Of a DNA stretch of 64,000 nt, positions 35,347 to 45,339 are shown piece after piece. This DNA comes from RPQJ01 sp963731105 (lineage in GTDB: Bacteria; Pseudomonadota; Gammaproteobacteria; Steroidobacterales; Steroidobacteraceae): contig CAVSUM010000016.1 in assembly GCA_963731105.1 (NCBI GenBank), positions 1-64,000 on the forward strand. Reading direction: 5' to 3'. Position numbers and translations under genes: made by a program. The stretch's first letter is position 1; the number at the start of each line of letters is the position of its first letter. The notes below the pieces were generated by a model that was not told where the DNA came from, ran no database searches, and saw only the letters and a list, made by a program, of their open reading frames with translations.

Positions 35347-36586
35347 GCGTCGCCGGCTGGTCGCCGGCCGCGTAGCTGGCGAGCAGTTCCTCGATGCGCC
35401 CGAACACGTCCGTGATCACCTGCGGCTCGGGCAGGTTGGTGATGCGGAAGTGGTTGCGGTACGGCACGTTGAAGCTCGAGCCCGGTGCCACCAGCACGTG
35501 CTTGTGCTCGAGCAGGTCGAGCGCGAACTGCTGGTCGTCGAATTCCTCGGGCAGGTCTTCGGTCTGCACGCCGACGAACGCGTAGCACGCTCCCATCGGC
35601 GGCGTGACGTGCAGGAAGCCGCTGCGCCGCACTGCTTCGAGGATCGCCCGGCGCGACTCGTAGAGACGGCCGCCCGGCCCGGTCAGCTCGTGGATGCTCT
35701 GGAAGCCGCCGAGCGCCGTCTGCACCGCCCATTGCCCCGGCACGTTGCTGCACAGGCGCAGCGACGACAGCAGCTCGAGCGCCGAGAGGTACTCGCGCGA
35801 GTGCTCGACATCGCCGGAGAACACCGCCCAGCCGACGCGATAGCCGCAGGCGCGATACACCTTCGACAGCCCGCTCAGCGTGCCGCACAGCGTGTGGTTC
35901 ACCAACGTGGCCATCGGCGTGAACTCGGCGCCTTCGTAGGTCATCTGGTCGTAGATCTCGTCGGCCAGCACCAGCAGGTGGTACTTCTCGGCGATGCGCG
36001 CGATGGCCTCGAGCACCGGGCGTGGATAGACCGCGCCGGTGGGATTGTTCGGATTGATCACCACGATGGCGCGGGTGCGCTTGGTGACCAGCGACTCGAT
36101 CTCGTCGGGATCGGGAACGAAGCCGCGCTCCGGCCGGCAGGCATAGTGCACGGCCCGGCCCCGGTTGAGGTTCACGGCCGCCGTCCACAACGGGTAGTCC
36201 GGGCTCGGTACCAGCACCTCTTCGTCCGCCGCGAGCAGCGCGCGCAGCGTGAGGTCGATCAGCTCGCTCACGCCGTTGCCGATGAACACGTCGTCGGCCG
36301 TGACGCCGCGCACGCCGCGTTCCTGCTGCTGCATCACCACGGCCTCGCGCGCCGGGAAGATGCCCTTCTGGTGGCAATAGCCCTCGGCCGAGCGCAGGTT
36401 CTCGATCATCGCCAGCCGCATGGTCTCGGGCGTGCGGAAGCCGAAGGCACCCGGGTTGCCGATGTTGAGCATGGTGATGTCGTAGCCCATGCGCTCCATT
36501 TCCTGGGCGCGACGGGCGAGCCGGCCGCGGATCTCGTAGCGGACGTTGGCAAGGCTCGGGCTGGAGCGGATGGTACGGGTCGGCAT
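35300..36586 (-). CDS. alanine-type aminotransferase (AlaA/AlaC-like)
   Basis: 428 residues from the ATG at 36586 (a TTG seven codons upstream is possible). Class I aminotransferase: MLNIGNPGAFGFRTPETMRL, NGVSELIDLTLRALL, VVINPNNPTGAVYPRPVLEA, DEIYDQMTYEG, and the PLP lysine in SGLSKVYRACGYRVGW (about residue 242). The residues around the lysine and the FRTPETMR start are close to the E. coli AlaA (YfbQ) group, which makes alanine from pyruvate and glutamate. The C-terminal 20 residues overlap the addB-like frame. Confidence 0.82.
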   Translation of the reverse strand: MPTRTIRSSPSLANVRYEIRGRLARRAQEMERMGYDITMLNIGNPGAFGFRTPETMRLAMIENLRSAEGYCHQKGIFPAREAVVMQQQERGVRGVTADDVFIGNGVSELIDLTLRALLAADEEVLVPSPDYPLWTAAVNLNRGRAVHYACRPERGFVPDPDEIESLVTKRTRAIVVINPNNPTGAVYPRPVLEAIARIAEKYHLLVLADEIYDQMTYEGAEFTPMATLVNHTLCGTLSGLSKVYRACGYRVGWAVFSGDVEHSREYLSALELLSSLRLCSNVPGQWAVQTALGGFQSIHELTGPGGRLYESRRAILEAVRRSGFLHVTPPMGACYAFVGVQTEDLPEEFDDQQFALDLLEHKHVLVAPGSSFNVPYRNHFRITNLPEPQVITDVFGRIEELLASYAAGDQPATRANPALRVVDAGVRS

Positions 36587-36653
36587 GGCGGGGCTCGTTG
36601 GCTTCAAGCCTGCAAATTATGGCCCGATTGCCCTGCCCTGCACAGGACGCGGT

Positions 36654-37881
36654 TCACGCGATGATGCCGCGCGCGGCGAGGTCGGCCAGCGTGGCGTCAT
36701 CGAGGCCGAGCCGCGCCTGGAGTTCCGTCGCGGTGTCCGCGCCCAGCGGCGGCGGTGCCCGCTCGTAGCGGATCGCCGTGCGCGAGAAGCGCACTGGATT
36801 GCGCACCCCGGGCGCACTGCCGGCGGTCGGATGCGGCAGGTCGAGGCGCAGTTCGCGGTGCACGACCTGCGGTTCCGCGAACACCTGCGCGAGGTCGTTG
36901 ATCGGTCCGCACGGCACCTGCGCTGCGTCGAGCGCGGCGAGCCACTCGCGCGTGCCTCGTGCCCGCAGCCACCCGGCCACCTGCGGCACCAGTTGCGCAC
37001 GGTGCGCGACACGCTCGCGGTTGGTGGCGAAGCGCGGGTCGCTCGCCAGCTTCCGGCGCGCCAGCCGCTGCGCAGAAGCGCGCGAACTGCGCGTCGTTGC
37101 CGACGGCGAGCATCAGGTGGCCGTCGGCCGTGGCAAACGCCTGGTACGGCACGATGTTCGGGTGCGCGGTGCCCTGCCGGCGCGGCGCCTGCCCGGACAC
37201 GAGGTAGTTGAGGTTCTGGTTGGCGAGCCACGCCACCTGCGTGTCGAGCAGCGACAGGTCGATGTACTGCCCCTGGCCCGAGCGGTCGCGCTCGTAGAGG
37301 GCCGCAAGGATGGCCGACACGGCGTACATGCCGCACATCAGGTCCGCGACCGCCACGCCCACCTTCTGCGGCCCGGCACCCGGTTCGCCGTCGGGCACGC
37401 CGGTCAGGCTCATCAGCCCGCCCATGCCCTGGATCATGGCGTCGTAGCCGGGCTTGGCCGCATCGGGGCCGTCCTGGCCGAACGCCGAGATCGACAGGTA
37501 CACCAGCCACGGGTTGACCTGCGACAACTCCGCATAGCCGAGCCCATGGCGCGCCAGGCCGCCGACCTTGAAGTTCTCGACCAGGACGTCCGCCTGCAGC
37601 GCGAGCTGGCGCAGCAGTTCCTGGCCCTCGGGGCGGCTGAAGTCGATGGCGAGCGAGCGCTTGCCGCGGTTGGCGGACAGGTAGTACGCGGACTCGGCGG
37701 TATCGCGGCCAGCGGCGTCCTTCAGGTACGGCGGGCCCCACTTGCGCGTGTCATCGCCGCCCTGCGGGTGCTCGATCTTGAGCACCTCGGCGCCGTAGTC
37801 CGCGAGTAGCTGCGTGGCCCAGGGACCCGCCAGGATGCGGCTCAGGTCGAGCACGACGATACCCTGCAGCGGACCCGTCAT
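36654..37881 (-). CDS. CaiB/BaiF family CoA-transferase, one frame break
   Basis: MTGPLQGIVVLDLSRILAGP, LLADYGAEVLKIEHPQGGDD, YYLSANRGKRSLAIDFSRPE, NFKVGGLARHGLGYAELS and PGYDAMIQGMGGLMSLTG are the class III CoA-transferase pattern. After FARFCA near 37060-37085 the frame shifts to RKLASDPRFATNRERVAHRA and the usual end VPCGPINDLAQVFAEPQVVH. Length 3n+1, about 408 residues when corrected. These enzymes move CoA between carboxylic acids. The substrate is unknown; no neighbouring acyl-CoA dehydrogenase or ligase gives a clue. Confidence 0.82.
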
Positions 37882-37909
37882 CGGCGCGCACCGGCCCTCG
37901 TGGGCAGCG

Positions 37910-38686
37910 TCACAGGCCCAGGAACACGATGCCGAGCCCGCAGGCGGTCAAGGCTGCGCCCGCGAGCGCGTGCGAGTATCGCTCGGCCGTGTCGAGTGGC
38001 AGGCGCTCGAGGCCGCGCAGCGCGAAGTACACCACCGTGACCATGGTCCCGATGGTAGCCGCGCCGAACGCGAGGACCACCGCCACCGTGCCCCACAGGC
38101 TGTGCTGGGACGCCGGATACATCAGCACCGGGATCAGCGGCTCGCAGGGACCGAGCACGAAGATCACGAACAGCGCCCAGGGGGTGATGCTGCGCACCTT
38201 GGCCGGGGTGACGTGCGGGTGCGCGTGGCCGAGGACGTGACCGCGCGCCTGTGGTGGCGCCAGCGGTTGCAGGTGCGGATGCAGGTGCAGGCCCTCGTGG
38301 CCGTGGCTGTGCTCGTGGCTCGAGCCGTCGCCGTGGAAGTGGGGGTGGGTATGCGGGCGCGCACGCCAGGCCTTCTTCAGGCCCCACGCGAGGTAGGCGA
38401 CGCCGAAGCCGGTGAGCAGCCACGCGGCCGCGTCGCCGCGCAGGCCTTCCAGCCACTCGAGGCGCGTCAACGACACGCCGATGGCGATGCCCACGAAGCC
38501 GATGACCACCGACCCGAGCACGTGGCCCGCCCCGCACAGGCTGGTGATCCACAGCGTGCGGCGCCTGGACCAGCGCCGTGCCGCGCTCATCGCCACGAAC
38601 GGCAGGTAGTGGTCGGGCCCGAGCAGCGTGTGGATGCAGCCAATCGAGGCCGCGGTGACGAGCAGCAGTCCGAGGTCGACGTCCAT
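37910..38686 (-). CDS. NicO/UreH-like metal-transport membrane protein with His-rich loop
   Basis: 258 residues. About six hydrophobic segments; the first holds CIHTLLGPDHYLPFVAM, the H-x5-DH type metal motif of nickel/cobalt permease relatives. A long loop (about residues 110-160) has some 20 histidines (HTHPHFHGDGSSHEHSHGHE and similar), as in RcnA and other divalent-metal exporters. A second motif, FVLGPCEPLIPVLMYPAS, follows. Likely an inner-membrane nickel/cobalt exporter or a metal-insertion accessory; direction is not certain. The 86-bp upstream gap holds a GC-rich hairpin (GGCCCC/GGGCC) near 38733-38750 that could end the transporter operon. Confidence 0.7.
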   Translation of the reverse strand: MDVDLGLLLVTAASIGCIHTLLGPDHYLPFVAMSAARRWSRRRTLWITSLCGAGHVLGSVVIGFVGIAIGVSLTRLEWLEGLRGDAAAWLLTGFGVAYLAWGLKKAWRARPHTHPHFHGDGSSHEHSHGHEGLHLHPHLQPLAPPQARGHVLGHAHPHVTPAKVRSITPWALFVIFVLGPCEPLIPVLMYPASQHSLWGTVAVVLAFGAATIGTMVTVVYFALRGLERLPLDTAERYSHALAGAALTACGLGIVFLGL

Positions 38687-38772
38687 CCAGCCACCCCCGC
38701 AGGGTATGCAGAATTGGCGGAAAGGTAATCACGGTGGGCCCGCCGGGGCCATACCGGTAAAGACCTACCCGG

Positions 38773-39585
38773 CTAGCGGCGGGCCGGCGCGGGGTCGGGG
38801 CGCGGCACCGCATCGAGCAGGGCGCGGTGTAGGGGTGCGCCGGGGCCGCGAAGACCTGGCCGCGCGGGCCGCGCTCGACCACGTGCCCGAGATACAGCAC
38901 CACCACCTCGTCGCACAGGTGACGGACCACGGCCAGGTTGTGGCTGATGAACAGCAGCGCCAGCCCGTGGCGCCGGCGTAGTTCGCCGAGCAGGTTGACG
39001 ATCTGGGCCTGCACCGACACGTCGAGCGCGCTCACCGCCTCGTCACACACCAGCAACTTCGGACGAGCGACGATGGCGCGTGCGATCGCGGCGCGCTGGC
39101 ACTGCCCGCCGCTCAGTTCGTGCGGATAGCGCGAGGCGAGCGCGGCATCGAGGCCGACTTCCTCCAGGGTGGCGGTGACCCGCCGCCACGCCGCGTCGCG
39201 CGCGGCCGGGCCACCCAGCGCATCGAGAGCCTCGGCGACGCTCTCGCCGATGGTCATGCGCGGGTCGAGGCTGCCGACCGGGTCCTGGAACACCACCTGC
39301 ACTTCACGCCGCATCTGCCGCAGGCCCGCGGCATCCGCGCGGGTCACCGGGCGTCCACGCCAGGTGATCGTTCCCGGACTGCGGCGTGACGAGGCCGAGG
39401 ATGGCGCGCGCCAGCGTCGACTTGCCGCAGCCCGACTCGCCGACGATGCCGACGGCTTGGCCGGCGGCGACGTCGAGGTCCACGCCATTGACCGCGACGA
39501 GCCAGCTGCGCGGGCCGAGCAGCCCGGCGCCGCGCAGCGGGAAGCGCACGGTCAGGCCACGCACTTCGAGCAAGCGCTCGCTCAC
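38773..39585 (-). CDS. peptide/nickel ABC transporter ATP-binding protein (DppF/OppF type), two frame breaks
   Basis: GTG start overlapping the upstream stop (GTGA). The N-terminus LLEVRGLTVRFPLRGAGLLG leads to Walker A (GIVGESGCGKSTLARAI). A break near 39380 is followed by VQVVFQDPVGSLDPRMTIGE, the signature PHELSGGQCQRAAIARAIVA and Walker B LLVCDEAVSALDVSVQ. Near 38845 the frame is lost again: with one C restored the end reads RALLDAVPRPDPAPARR and stops at 38773. The two shifts cancel (813 bp). It energises import of oligopeptides or a related substrate with DppD. Confidence 0.8.
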
Positions 39586-40567
39586 TGCGGCACTCCGATG
39601 TCGACGAGCGGTGCGTGACAGGCGATGCTGCGCTCGCCGCTGCTGCGCAGCGTCGGTTGCGTGAGTCCGACACAGCTCGCGCGCGAGCGGACAACGCGGC
39701 GCGAACGCACAGCCCGGCAGCTCCTCGCCCGGGCGCGGCGGCTGACCGTCGATGTCCGCGAGCCGCTCGGTGAGCGGCGTGTCGAGGCGCGGCACGGAGG
39801 CGAGCAGCGCCGCGGTGTAGGGATGCGCGGCAGCAGCAAACAGTTCGCGCACCGGCGCCGACTCGACGATGCGACCGGCGTACATCACCGCCACGCGATC
39901 GGCGATGCCCGCGACCACGCCGAGGTCGTGAGTGATCAGCACCAGCGCCAGGCCCGCGTCGCGCGCCTCGCGCAGCACCTCGATCACCTGGGCCTGCACC
40001 GTGACGTCGAGTGCCGTGGTGGGCTCATCCGCCACCAGCAGGTCGGGCCGGGTCATCAGGGCCATGGCGATCGCGGCACGCTGGCGCTGGCCGCCGGACA
40101 GCTCGTGCGGATACTGGCGCAGTCGCGCTTCCGGCTCCGGCATGCGCACGGCCCGCAGCACCTCGAGGCTGCGTGCCCGTGCCGCCGTCCGCGTCGAGCA
40201 GGCCCCGGTCGAGCACGAGTTCCTCGAGCTGCCGGCCAATGGCCAGGTGTGGCGTGAGGGCGTTCATCGGGTCCTGGAACACCAGGCCCAAGCGCGTGCC
40301 GCGAGCGGCGCGCAACGGTCCCGGATCCGGACCCAGCAGGTCGGCACCGTCGAAGCGCACGGCACCGCGTGCCGTGCCGCGCGCCGCCAGCAGCCCGAAG
40401 CTGCCGAGGAACAACTGGCTCTTGCCCGAGCCCGACTCACCGACGATCGCAAGGCACTCGCCGCGCCGCACCTCGAGCGACACGTCGCGGACCGCACGCA
40501 CGGTGCCGCGCGGCGTGGCGAACTCCACGGCGAGGTCGCGGATCTCCAGCAGCGCGCCGGCGGCCAC
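39582..40567 (-). CDS. peptide/nickel ABC transporter ATP-binding protein (DppD/OppD type), two frame breaks
   Basis: GTG start. LLEIRDLAVEFATPRGTVRA, Walker A GESGSGKSQLFLGSFGLLAA, FQDPMNALTPHLAIGRQLEE, then a break near 40180, followed by EVLRAVRMPEPEARLRQYPH, LSGGQRQRAAIAMALMTRPD and LLVADEPTTALDVTVQAQVI. The C-terminal OppD iron-sulfur-type region (CAFAPRCPLARELC) is followed by a second break near 39660 before the end GERSIACHAPLVDIGVPQ. Length 3n+2, consistent with two inserted bases. It works with the DppF-type protein and the two permeases. Confidence 0.8.
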
Positions 40568-40568
40568 G

Positions 40569-41426
40569 TCAGCCCTGCCTCGGGTCGAGGGCGTCGCGCA
40601 GGCCGTCGCCGAGGAAATTGAGCGCCAGCAGCAGCAGCGCCAGCACTGCGGACGGCGCCAGCAGCTGCCACGGCGCGGTCTCCATCTCGAGCGCTCCCTC
40701 GGCCACCAGCCGCCCGAGGCTGGTGAGCGGCTCCTGCACGCCGAGGCCGAGGAAGCTCAGGAAGCTTTCGAACAGGATCACCTGCGGCACGGTGAGCGTC
40801 GCGTACACGATCACCGTGCCGAGCACGTTCGGCACGATGTGGCGCGCGATGATGCGATGCGCCGGCAGGCCGAGGGTCACGGCCGCGGCCACGAATTCGC
40901 GCTGCCGCAACGCCAGCGCCTGGCCGCGCACGATGCGCGCCATGGTGAGCCAGCCGACCGCGCCGATGGCGAGGAAAATCAGCCACAGGCTGCGACCGAA
41001 CACCACGGTCAGGATGATCACGAAGAACATGTACGGCAGCGCATACAGCACGTCGACGACGCGCATCATCCAGCCGTCGATGCGCCCGCCGAGGTAGCCG
41101 GCGGTGGCGCCCCAGGCAACGCCGATCACGACGCTGACCGCGGTGGCGAGCAGCGCGACGAGCAGCGATACCCGCGTGCCTGACCACACGCGCACGAACA
41201 GGTCGCGGCCGTTGCCGTCCGTGCCGAACCAGTGGCGGTTCGCCAACGATGGCGGCGACGCGAGCGGGTTCAATGTCCAGTCGACCTGGTCGACGGCATA
41301 GGGACTCACGAGCGGGCCGAGCAGCGCCGCCAGCACCAGCAGCACGATCACGCCGGCTGCGGCGAGTGCCGCGCGGTTGCCACGCAACCGGCGCCCGGCG
41401 TCGGCCCACAGGCCGCCGTCAGTCAT
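40569..41426 (-). CDS. peptide/nickel ABC transporter permease (DppC/OppC type)
   Basis: 285 residues from ATG 41426, which overlaps the dppB-type stop by eight bases. OppC_N region plus five membrane segments. The periplasmic loop NRHWFGTDGNGRDLFVRVWS and the cytoplasmic EAA-type loop (EFVAAAVTLGLPAHRIIARH) are diagnostic. LFESFLSFLGLGVQEP and a C-terminal LNFLGDGLRDALDPRQG complete the OppC pattern. Intact. Confidence 0.88.
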   Translation of the reverse strand: MTDGGLWADAGRRLRGNRAALAAAGVIVLLVLAALLGPLVSPYAVDQVDWTLNPLASPPSLANRHWFGTDGNGRDLFVRVWSGTRVSLLVALLATAVSVVIGVAWGATAGYLGGRIDGWMMRVVDVLYALPYMFFVIILTVVFGRSLWLIFLAIGAVGWLTMARIVRGQALALRQREFVAAAVTLGLPAHRIIARHIVPNVLGTVIVYATLTVPQVILFESFLSFLGLGVQEPLTSLGRLVAEGALEMETAPWQLLAPSAVLALLLLALNFLGDGLRDALDPRQG

Positions 41427-42342
41427 GGCGGATGCGGGGATCGAGCCAGCCATACGCCAGGTCCACAGCCAGGTTGAGCAGCAGGATCAATGCCGCGTAG
41501 AAGACCACCATGCCCATGACGAGCGTGTAGTCGCGATTGATCGCGCCTTGCACGAAATATCGCCCCACGCCGGGCAGGCCGAACACCTGCTCGACCACCA
41601 GCGAGCCGGTGAGCAACGCGGCCGCCGCAGGCCCGAGGAAGCTCACCACCGGCAGCAGCGTCGGCTTCAGCGCGTGGCGACGCAGGATCACGCCCGGCGC
41701 GAGCCCCTTGGCACGAGCCGTGCGGATGAACGGCGACTGCAGCACTTCGAGCAGGCTGCCGCGGGTCAGTCGCGCGAGATAGGCCACCAGCGGCAACGCC
41801 AGCGTGATCACCGGCAGCACCATGTGGCGCACGCTGCCGGGTTCCCAACCGGCGACCGGCAGCCAGCCGAGCTGCAGACCGAACAGCAGTGCCAGCACGG
41901 GCGCCACGACGAAGTTCGGGATCGCGATACCGGTCAGCGCCACCGACATCGCGGCGTGATCGGCCCAGCCGTTCTGCCGCAGGCCCGCCGCGAGGCCGAG
42001 CGGAATGCCAAGCAGCAAGGCAAGCGCCAGCGCTGCCGCACCGATGCTGAGGGTGACCGGCAGGCCGCGGCCGATCAACTCCGCGACCGTGAAATCCTTC
42101 ATCCGATACGACGGACCGAGGTCGCCGCGCACGAGGCCGCCGAGGTACCGCGCGAACTGCACCGGCACCGGCTGGTCCAGGCCGTAGGCGGCCTGCAGGT
42201 TGGCCTCGATCTCGGGCGGCAGCGTGCGCTCATCGTCGAACGGGCCGCCCGGAGCGACCCGCATGATGAAGAATGCTGCAGCCACGATCAGCAGGAATGT
42301 CGGGACGACGCCGAACAGCCTGCGCAGTGCGTAGCCGAGCAT
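41419..42342 (-). CDS. peptide/nickel ABC transporter permease (DppB/OppB type)
   Basis: 307 residues. MLGYALRRLFGVVPTFLLIV is the standard OppB start; PGGPFDDERTLPPEIEANLQ, YGLDQPVPVQFARYLGGLVRGDLGPS (split here only for reading) and the EAA loop FIRTARAKGLAPGVILRRHA are all present, with six membrane segments. It lies 14 bp after ligA on the same strand. No periplasmic binding-protein gene accompanies the B-C-D-F set in this window. Intact. Confidence 0.88.
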   Translation of the reverse strand: MLGYALRRLFGVVPTFLLIVAAAFFIMRVAPGGPFDDERTLPPEIEANLQAAYGLDQPVPVQFARYLGGLVRGDLGPSYRMKDFTVAELIGRGLPVTLSIGAAALALALLLGIPLGLAAGLRQNGWADHAAMSVALTGIAIPNFVVAPVLALLFGLQLGWLPVAGWEPGSVRHMVLPVITLALPLVAYLARLTRGSLLEVLQSPFIRTARAKGLAPGVILRRHALKPTLLPVVSFLGPAAAALLTGSLVVEQVFGLPGVGRYFVQGAINRDYTLVMGMVVFYAALILLLNLAVDLAYGWLDPRIRHD

Positions 42343-42356
42343 GTGCCACGGCGGCG

Positions 42357-44387
42357 CTAGTGCGCCGCCGCCCCCCGTCCGAGCCGGCGCCGGAACTCGT
42401 CCTCGTCGACGATCGTCACGCCGAGTTCCTGCGCCTTGCGCAGCTTCGAGCCCGCCTCGGTCCCGGCCACGAGCAGCGTGGTCTTGCGCGACACCGAGTC
42501 CGTGACGGTGGCGCCGGCAGCGCGCGCGGCATCCCGCGCTTCGTCACGCGTCATCGAGGCGAGCGTGCCGGTGATCACCACCGTCTCGCCGACCAGCGGT
42601 CCCTCGCCCGCCGCGCGCACGGGCTCGACCTCCGGCCAGGTGACGCCCCTGCGGCGCAGCTCGTCGATCACCTTGCGGTTGCGCGACTCGTCGAAGAAAT
42701 CCCGCACGTGCGCTGCGACGATCGGTCCGACGTCGCGCACCTGCTGGATGTCCTCGAGCGACGCCGACTCGAGCGCCTCGAGTCGCCCGAAGTGCGAGGC
42801 GAGCGCCAGTGCCGTCGCCTCACCTACGTCGCGGATGCCGAGCGCGAACAGGAAGCGCGGCAGCGTCGTCCGCTTGCTGTGTTCGAGTGCCGCGACGAGG
42901 TTCGCCGCCGATTTCGGGCCCATGCGCTCGAGATCGGCGAGTTCCGCCGCAGTCAGCGAGTACAGGTCCGCCGGAGTCTCGATCCGCCCCGCCGCCACCA
43001 GCTGCTCGATCAACTTGTCGCCGAGGCCCTCCACGTCCATGGCGCGGCGCGACGCGAAATGACGGAGCGCCTCGCGCCGTTGCGCGCTGCAGACCAGACC
43101 GCCCGAGCAGCGGGCGACCGCCTCGTCTGCCGCGCGCGTGACGTGCGAGTCACACACCGGGCAACGCTCCGGCAGCGCGACGACGCGAGCGTCCCGGGGC
43201 CGCAGGTCGGTGATGACGCGCACGACTTCAGGGATCACGTCGCCCGCCCGCCGCACCACCACCGTATCGCCGATGCGTACGTCCTTGCGGGCGAGCTCAT
43301 CCATGTTGTGCAGCGTGACGTTGCTGACCGTGACGCCACCGACGAACACCGGCTCGAGCCGCGCCACCGGCGTCAGCGCGCCGGTGCGACCGACCTGGAA
43401 CTCCACGTCGCGCACCACGGTGGTCTCTTCCTGCGCCGGGAACTTGTGCGCCACGGCCCAGCGCGGCGCACGGGCGACGAACCCCAGGTCGCGCTGCCAG
43501 TCGAGCCGGTCGACCTTGTAGACCACGCCGTCGATGTCGTAGCCGAGCGCATCGCGCCGCTGCGCCATGCGCGCGTAGTAGCCGAGCGCGCCGTCGATGC
43601 CGGCCACCAGGTCGATCTCGGGATTGGTGCGCAGGCCGAAGCCGCGCAGCGCCGCCAGCACCTCGCTGTGGCGCCTCGGCGGAGTCCAGCCCTGGGTCGC
43701 GCCCAGGCCGTAGCAGAACAGGTCGAGGGCGCGACTGGCGGTGACCCGCGGATCGAGCTGTCGCAGGCTGCCCGCCGCCGCGTTGCGCGGATTGGCGAAG
43801 GTCTTCTCTTCCTGCTCCGCTGCGCGCCGGTTCAGCTGCTCGAACGAGCGGCGGGTCATGTACACCTCGCCGCGTACCTCGAGCAGCGGCGGCAGCCCGG
43901 CGCCGCGCAGCGCGAGCGGGACGCTGCGGATGGCGCGTACGTTGGCGGTCACGTCCTCGCCGCGCGTGCCGTCGCCACGGGTTGCGGCCTGCACCAGCCG
44001 GCCCGCTTCGTAGCGCAGGCTGATCGCGAGGCCGTCGATCTTGGGTTCGGCGGAATACTCGACGGATTCGACGTCGAGGCGTTCGCGCACGCGCCGGTCG
44101 AAGTCGCGCACGTCCTCTTCGCTGAAGGCGTTGTCGAGCGACAGCATCGGCATCGCATGCACGACCTCGCCGAAGGCGGCCGACGGCGCGCCGCCGACGC
44201 GCTGCGTCGGTGAGTCGGGCGTGACCAGTGCAGGATGCGCGACCTCCAGCGTGCGCAGCTCGGCGAGCAGCGCATCGTAGCGGGCGTCGGAAATCTCCGG
44301 GTCGTCGAGGACGTAGTAGCGGTAGTCGTGGCGCCGCACCTGTTCGCGCAACTCGGCGATGCGACCGGCGGCGTCGCGCGTGCTCAT
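42357..44387 (-). CDS. ligA: NAD-dependent DNA ligase
   Basis: 676 residues, standard length, intact. The NAD/adenylation domain has YYVLDDPEISDARYDALLAE and the active-site lysine in EPKIDGLAISLRYE (about residue 119). The OB fold, a four-cysteine zinc finger (CPVCDSHV and CSGGLVCS), helix-hairpin-helix repeats and a C-terminal BRCT domain (VGETVVITGTLASMTRDEAR) follow in order. It seals nicks during replication and repair. It follows zipA, as in many gammaproteobacteria. Confidence 0.95.
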   Translation of the reverse strand: MSTRDAAGRIAELREQVRRHDYRYYVLDDPEISDARYDALLAELRTLEVAHPALVTPDSPTQRVGGAPSAAFGEVVHAMPMLSLDNAFSEEDVRDFDRRVRERLDVESVEYSAEPKIDGLAISLRYEAGRLVQAATRGDGTRGEDVTANVRAIRSVPLALRGAGLPPLLEVRGEVYMTRRSFEQLNRRAAEQEEKTFANPRNAAAGSLRQLDPRVTASRALDLFCYGLGATQGWTPPRRHSEVLAALRGFGLRTNPEIDLVAGIDGALGYYARMAQRRDALGYDIDGVVYKVDRLDWQRDLGFVARAPRWAVAHKFPAQEETTVVRDVEFQVGRTGALTPVARLEPVFVGGVTVSNVTLHNMDELARKDVRIGDTVVVRRAGDVIPEVVRVITDLRPRDARVVALPERCPVCDSHVTRAADEAVARCSGGLVCSAQRREALRHFASRRAMDVEGLGDKLIEQLVAAGRIETPADLYSLTAAELADLERMGPKSAANLVAALEHSKRTTLPRFLFALGIRDVGEATALALASHFGRLEALESASLEDIQQVRDVGPIVAAHVRDFFDESRNRKVIDELRRRGVTWPEVEPVRAAGEGPLVGETVVITGTLASMTRDEARDAARAAGATVTDSVSRKTTLLVAGTEAGSKLRKAQELGVTIVDEDEFRRRLGRGAAAH

Positions 44388-44399
44388 CGGGCGCGCCCG

Positions 44400-45330
44400 T
44401 CAGTCACCCGCCGCCCCGCGCGCCCGCTCGTAGGCGGCTATCTCGTCGCGCAGCTGCCCGATGCGCCCGACTGTGAGCGGCGCGCCGCGCTCGTCCTGCA
44501 GGTGACCATTGAGATGGGCCGCGAGCGAGCGCGCGGTGACGATCAGCTCGTCGAACGCCTGCGGTCCCGGCTGCGGCCCCGGCATCACCGTGAACAGGGC
44601 GACGCCGCGGAACTCGGCGCCGGCCATGCGCTCCGGTTCGAACGTGCCAGGCTCCTTGAGGCTGGCCAAGCTCACCACCGGGCGGCCGCTGGCATCGAGG
44701 CGATGGAAGATCTGGTAGCGACCGAACGCGAAGCCATCGGCCGCCAGCGCCTCGGCGAGCTGCACGCCGTCGAACTGCGTGCCAGGCGCCGCCACCACGC
44801 GGATCGCGACAATCTTCTGCGCGGGCGCCTTGCGCGGCTCCGGCCGCTCGATCCGCAGCGTAGGCTCGCAAGCGGGCTCCGGAGCTGCGATGCGCTGTGT
44901 GGGCTCGTATGCCGGGTCCGGCACGGCGATGCGCTGGGTGGGCTCGTACACCAGCTCGGCGGGCGGCGCGATTTCCGGCACCAGGCGCGGTTCGTGGCGC
45001 GGGCTGCCGGTCGACGGCTCGTAGTCCGCCCCGAAGCGCGTTTCCAGCCGCGGCTCGCGACGCCCGAGACCCGGCGAACGCAGTACCGCGGGCTCCTCGA
45101 AGTCCTCCGCGACGATAGCGGGCGCTTCCGCGAACTGATCCTCGAGGTCCATCCCCGGTTCCACGCGCCCCGGCTCGGGCACCACCGCAACGGTGCGCGC
45201 CGGCTCGACCCGCGCCACGCGCTCGTGCTCCGGCGCCGCCGAGCGGCGCCGCGCCCGCACGCCCCACAGATAGATGCCGGCGATCAGCAGGAGCACCGGC
45301 CACCAGCAGGATCCAGCGCAGCTCGCTCAT
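44400..45330 (-). CDS. zipA: cell division protein ZipA, one frame break
   Basis: The start MSELRWILLVAG is joined by a one-base shift near 45297 to LLLIAGIYLWGVRARRR, together one N-terminal membrane anchor. A long Pro/Glu/Arg-rich linker (about 30-165) includes three near-repeats of 13 residues (YEPTQRIAVPDPA, YEPTQRIAAPEPA, CEPTLRIERPEPR). The C-terminal ZipA domain (FDGVQLAEALAADGFAFGRY, FHRLDASGRPVVSLASL) binds the FtsZ tail. Length 3n+1, about 309 residues. ZipA tethers FtsZ to the membrane. smc-zipA-ligA order supports the call. Confidence 0.82.
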
Positions 45331-45339
45331 GGCGCCTCG

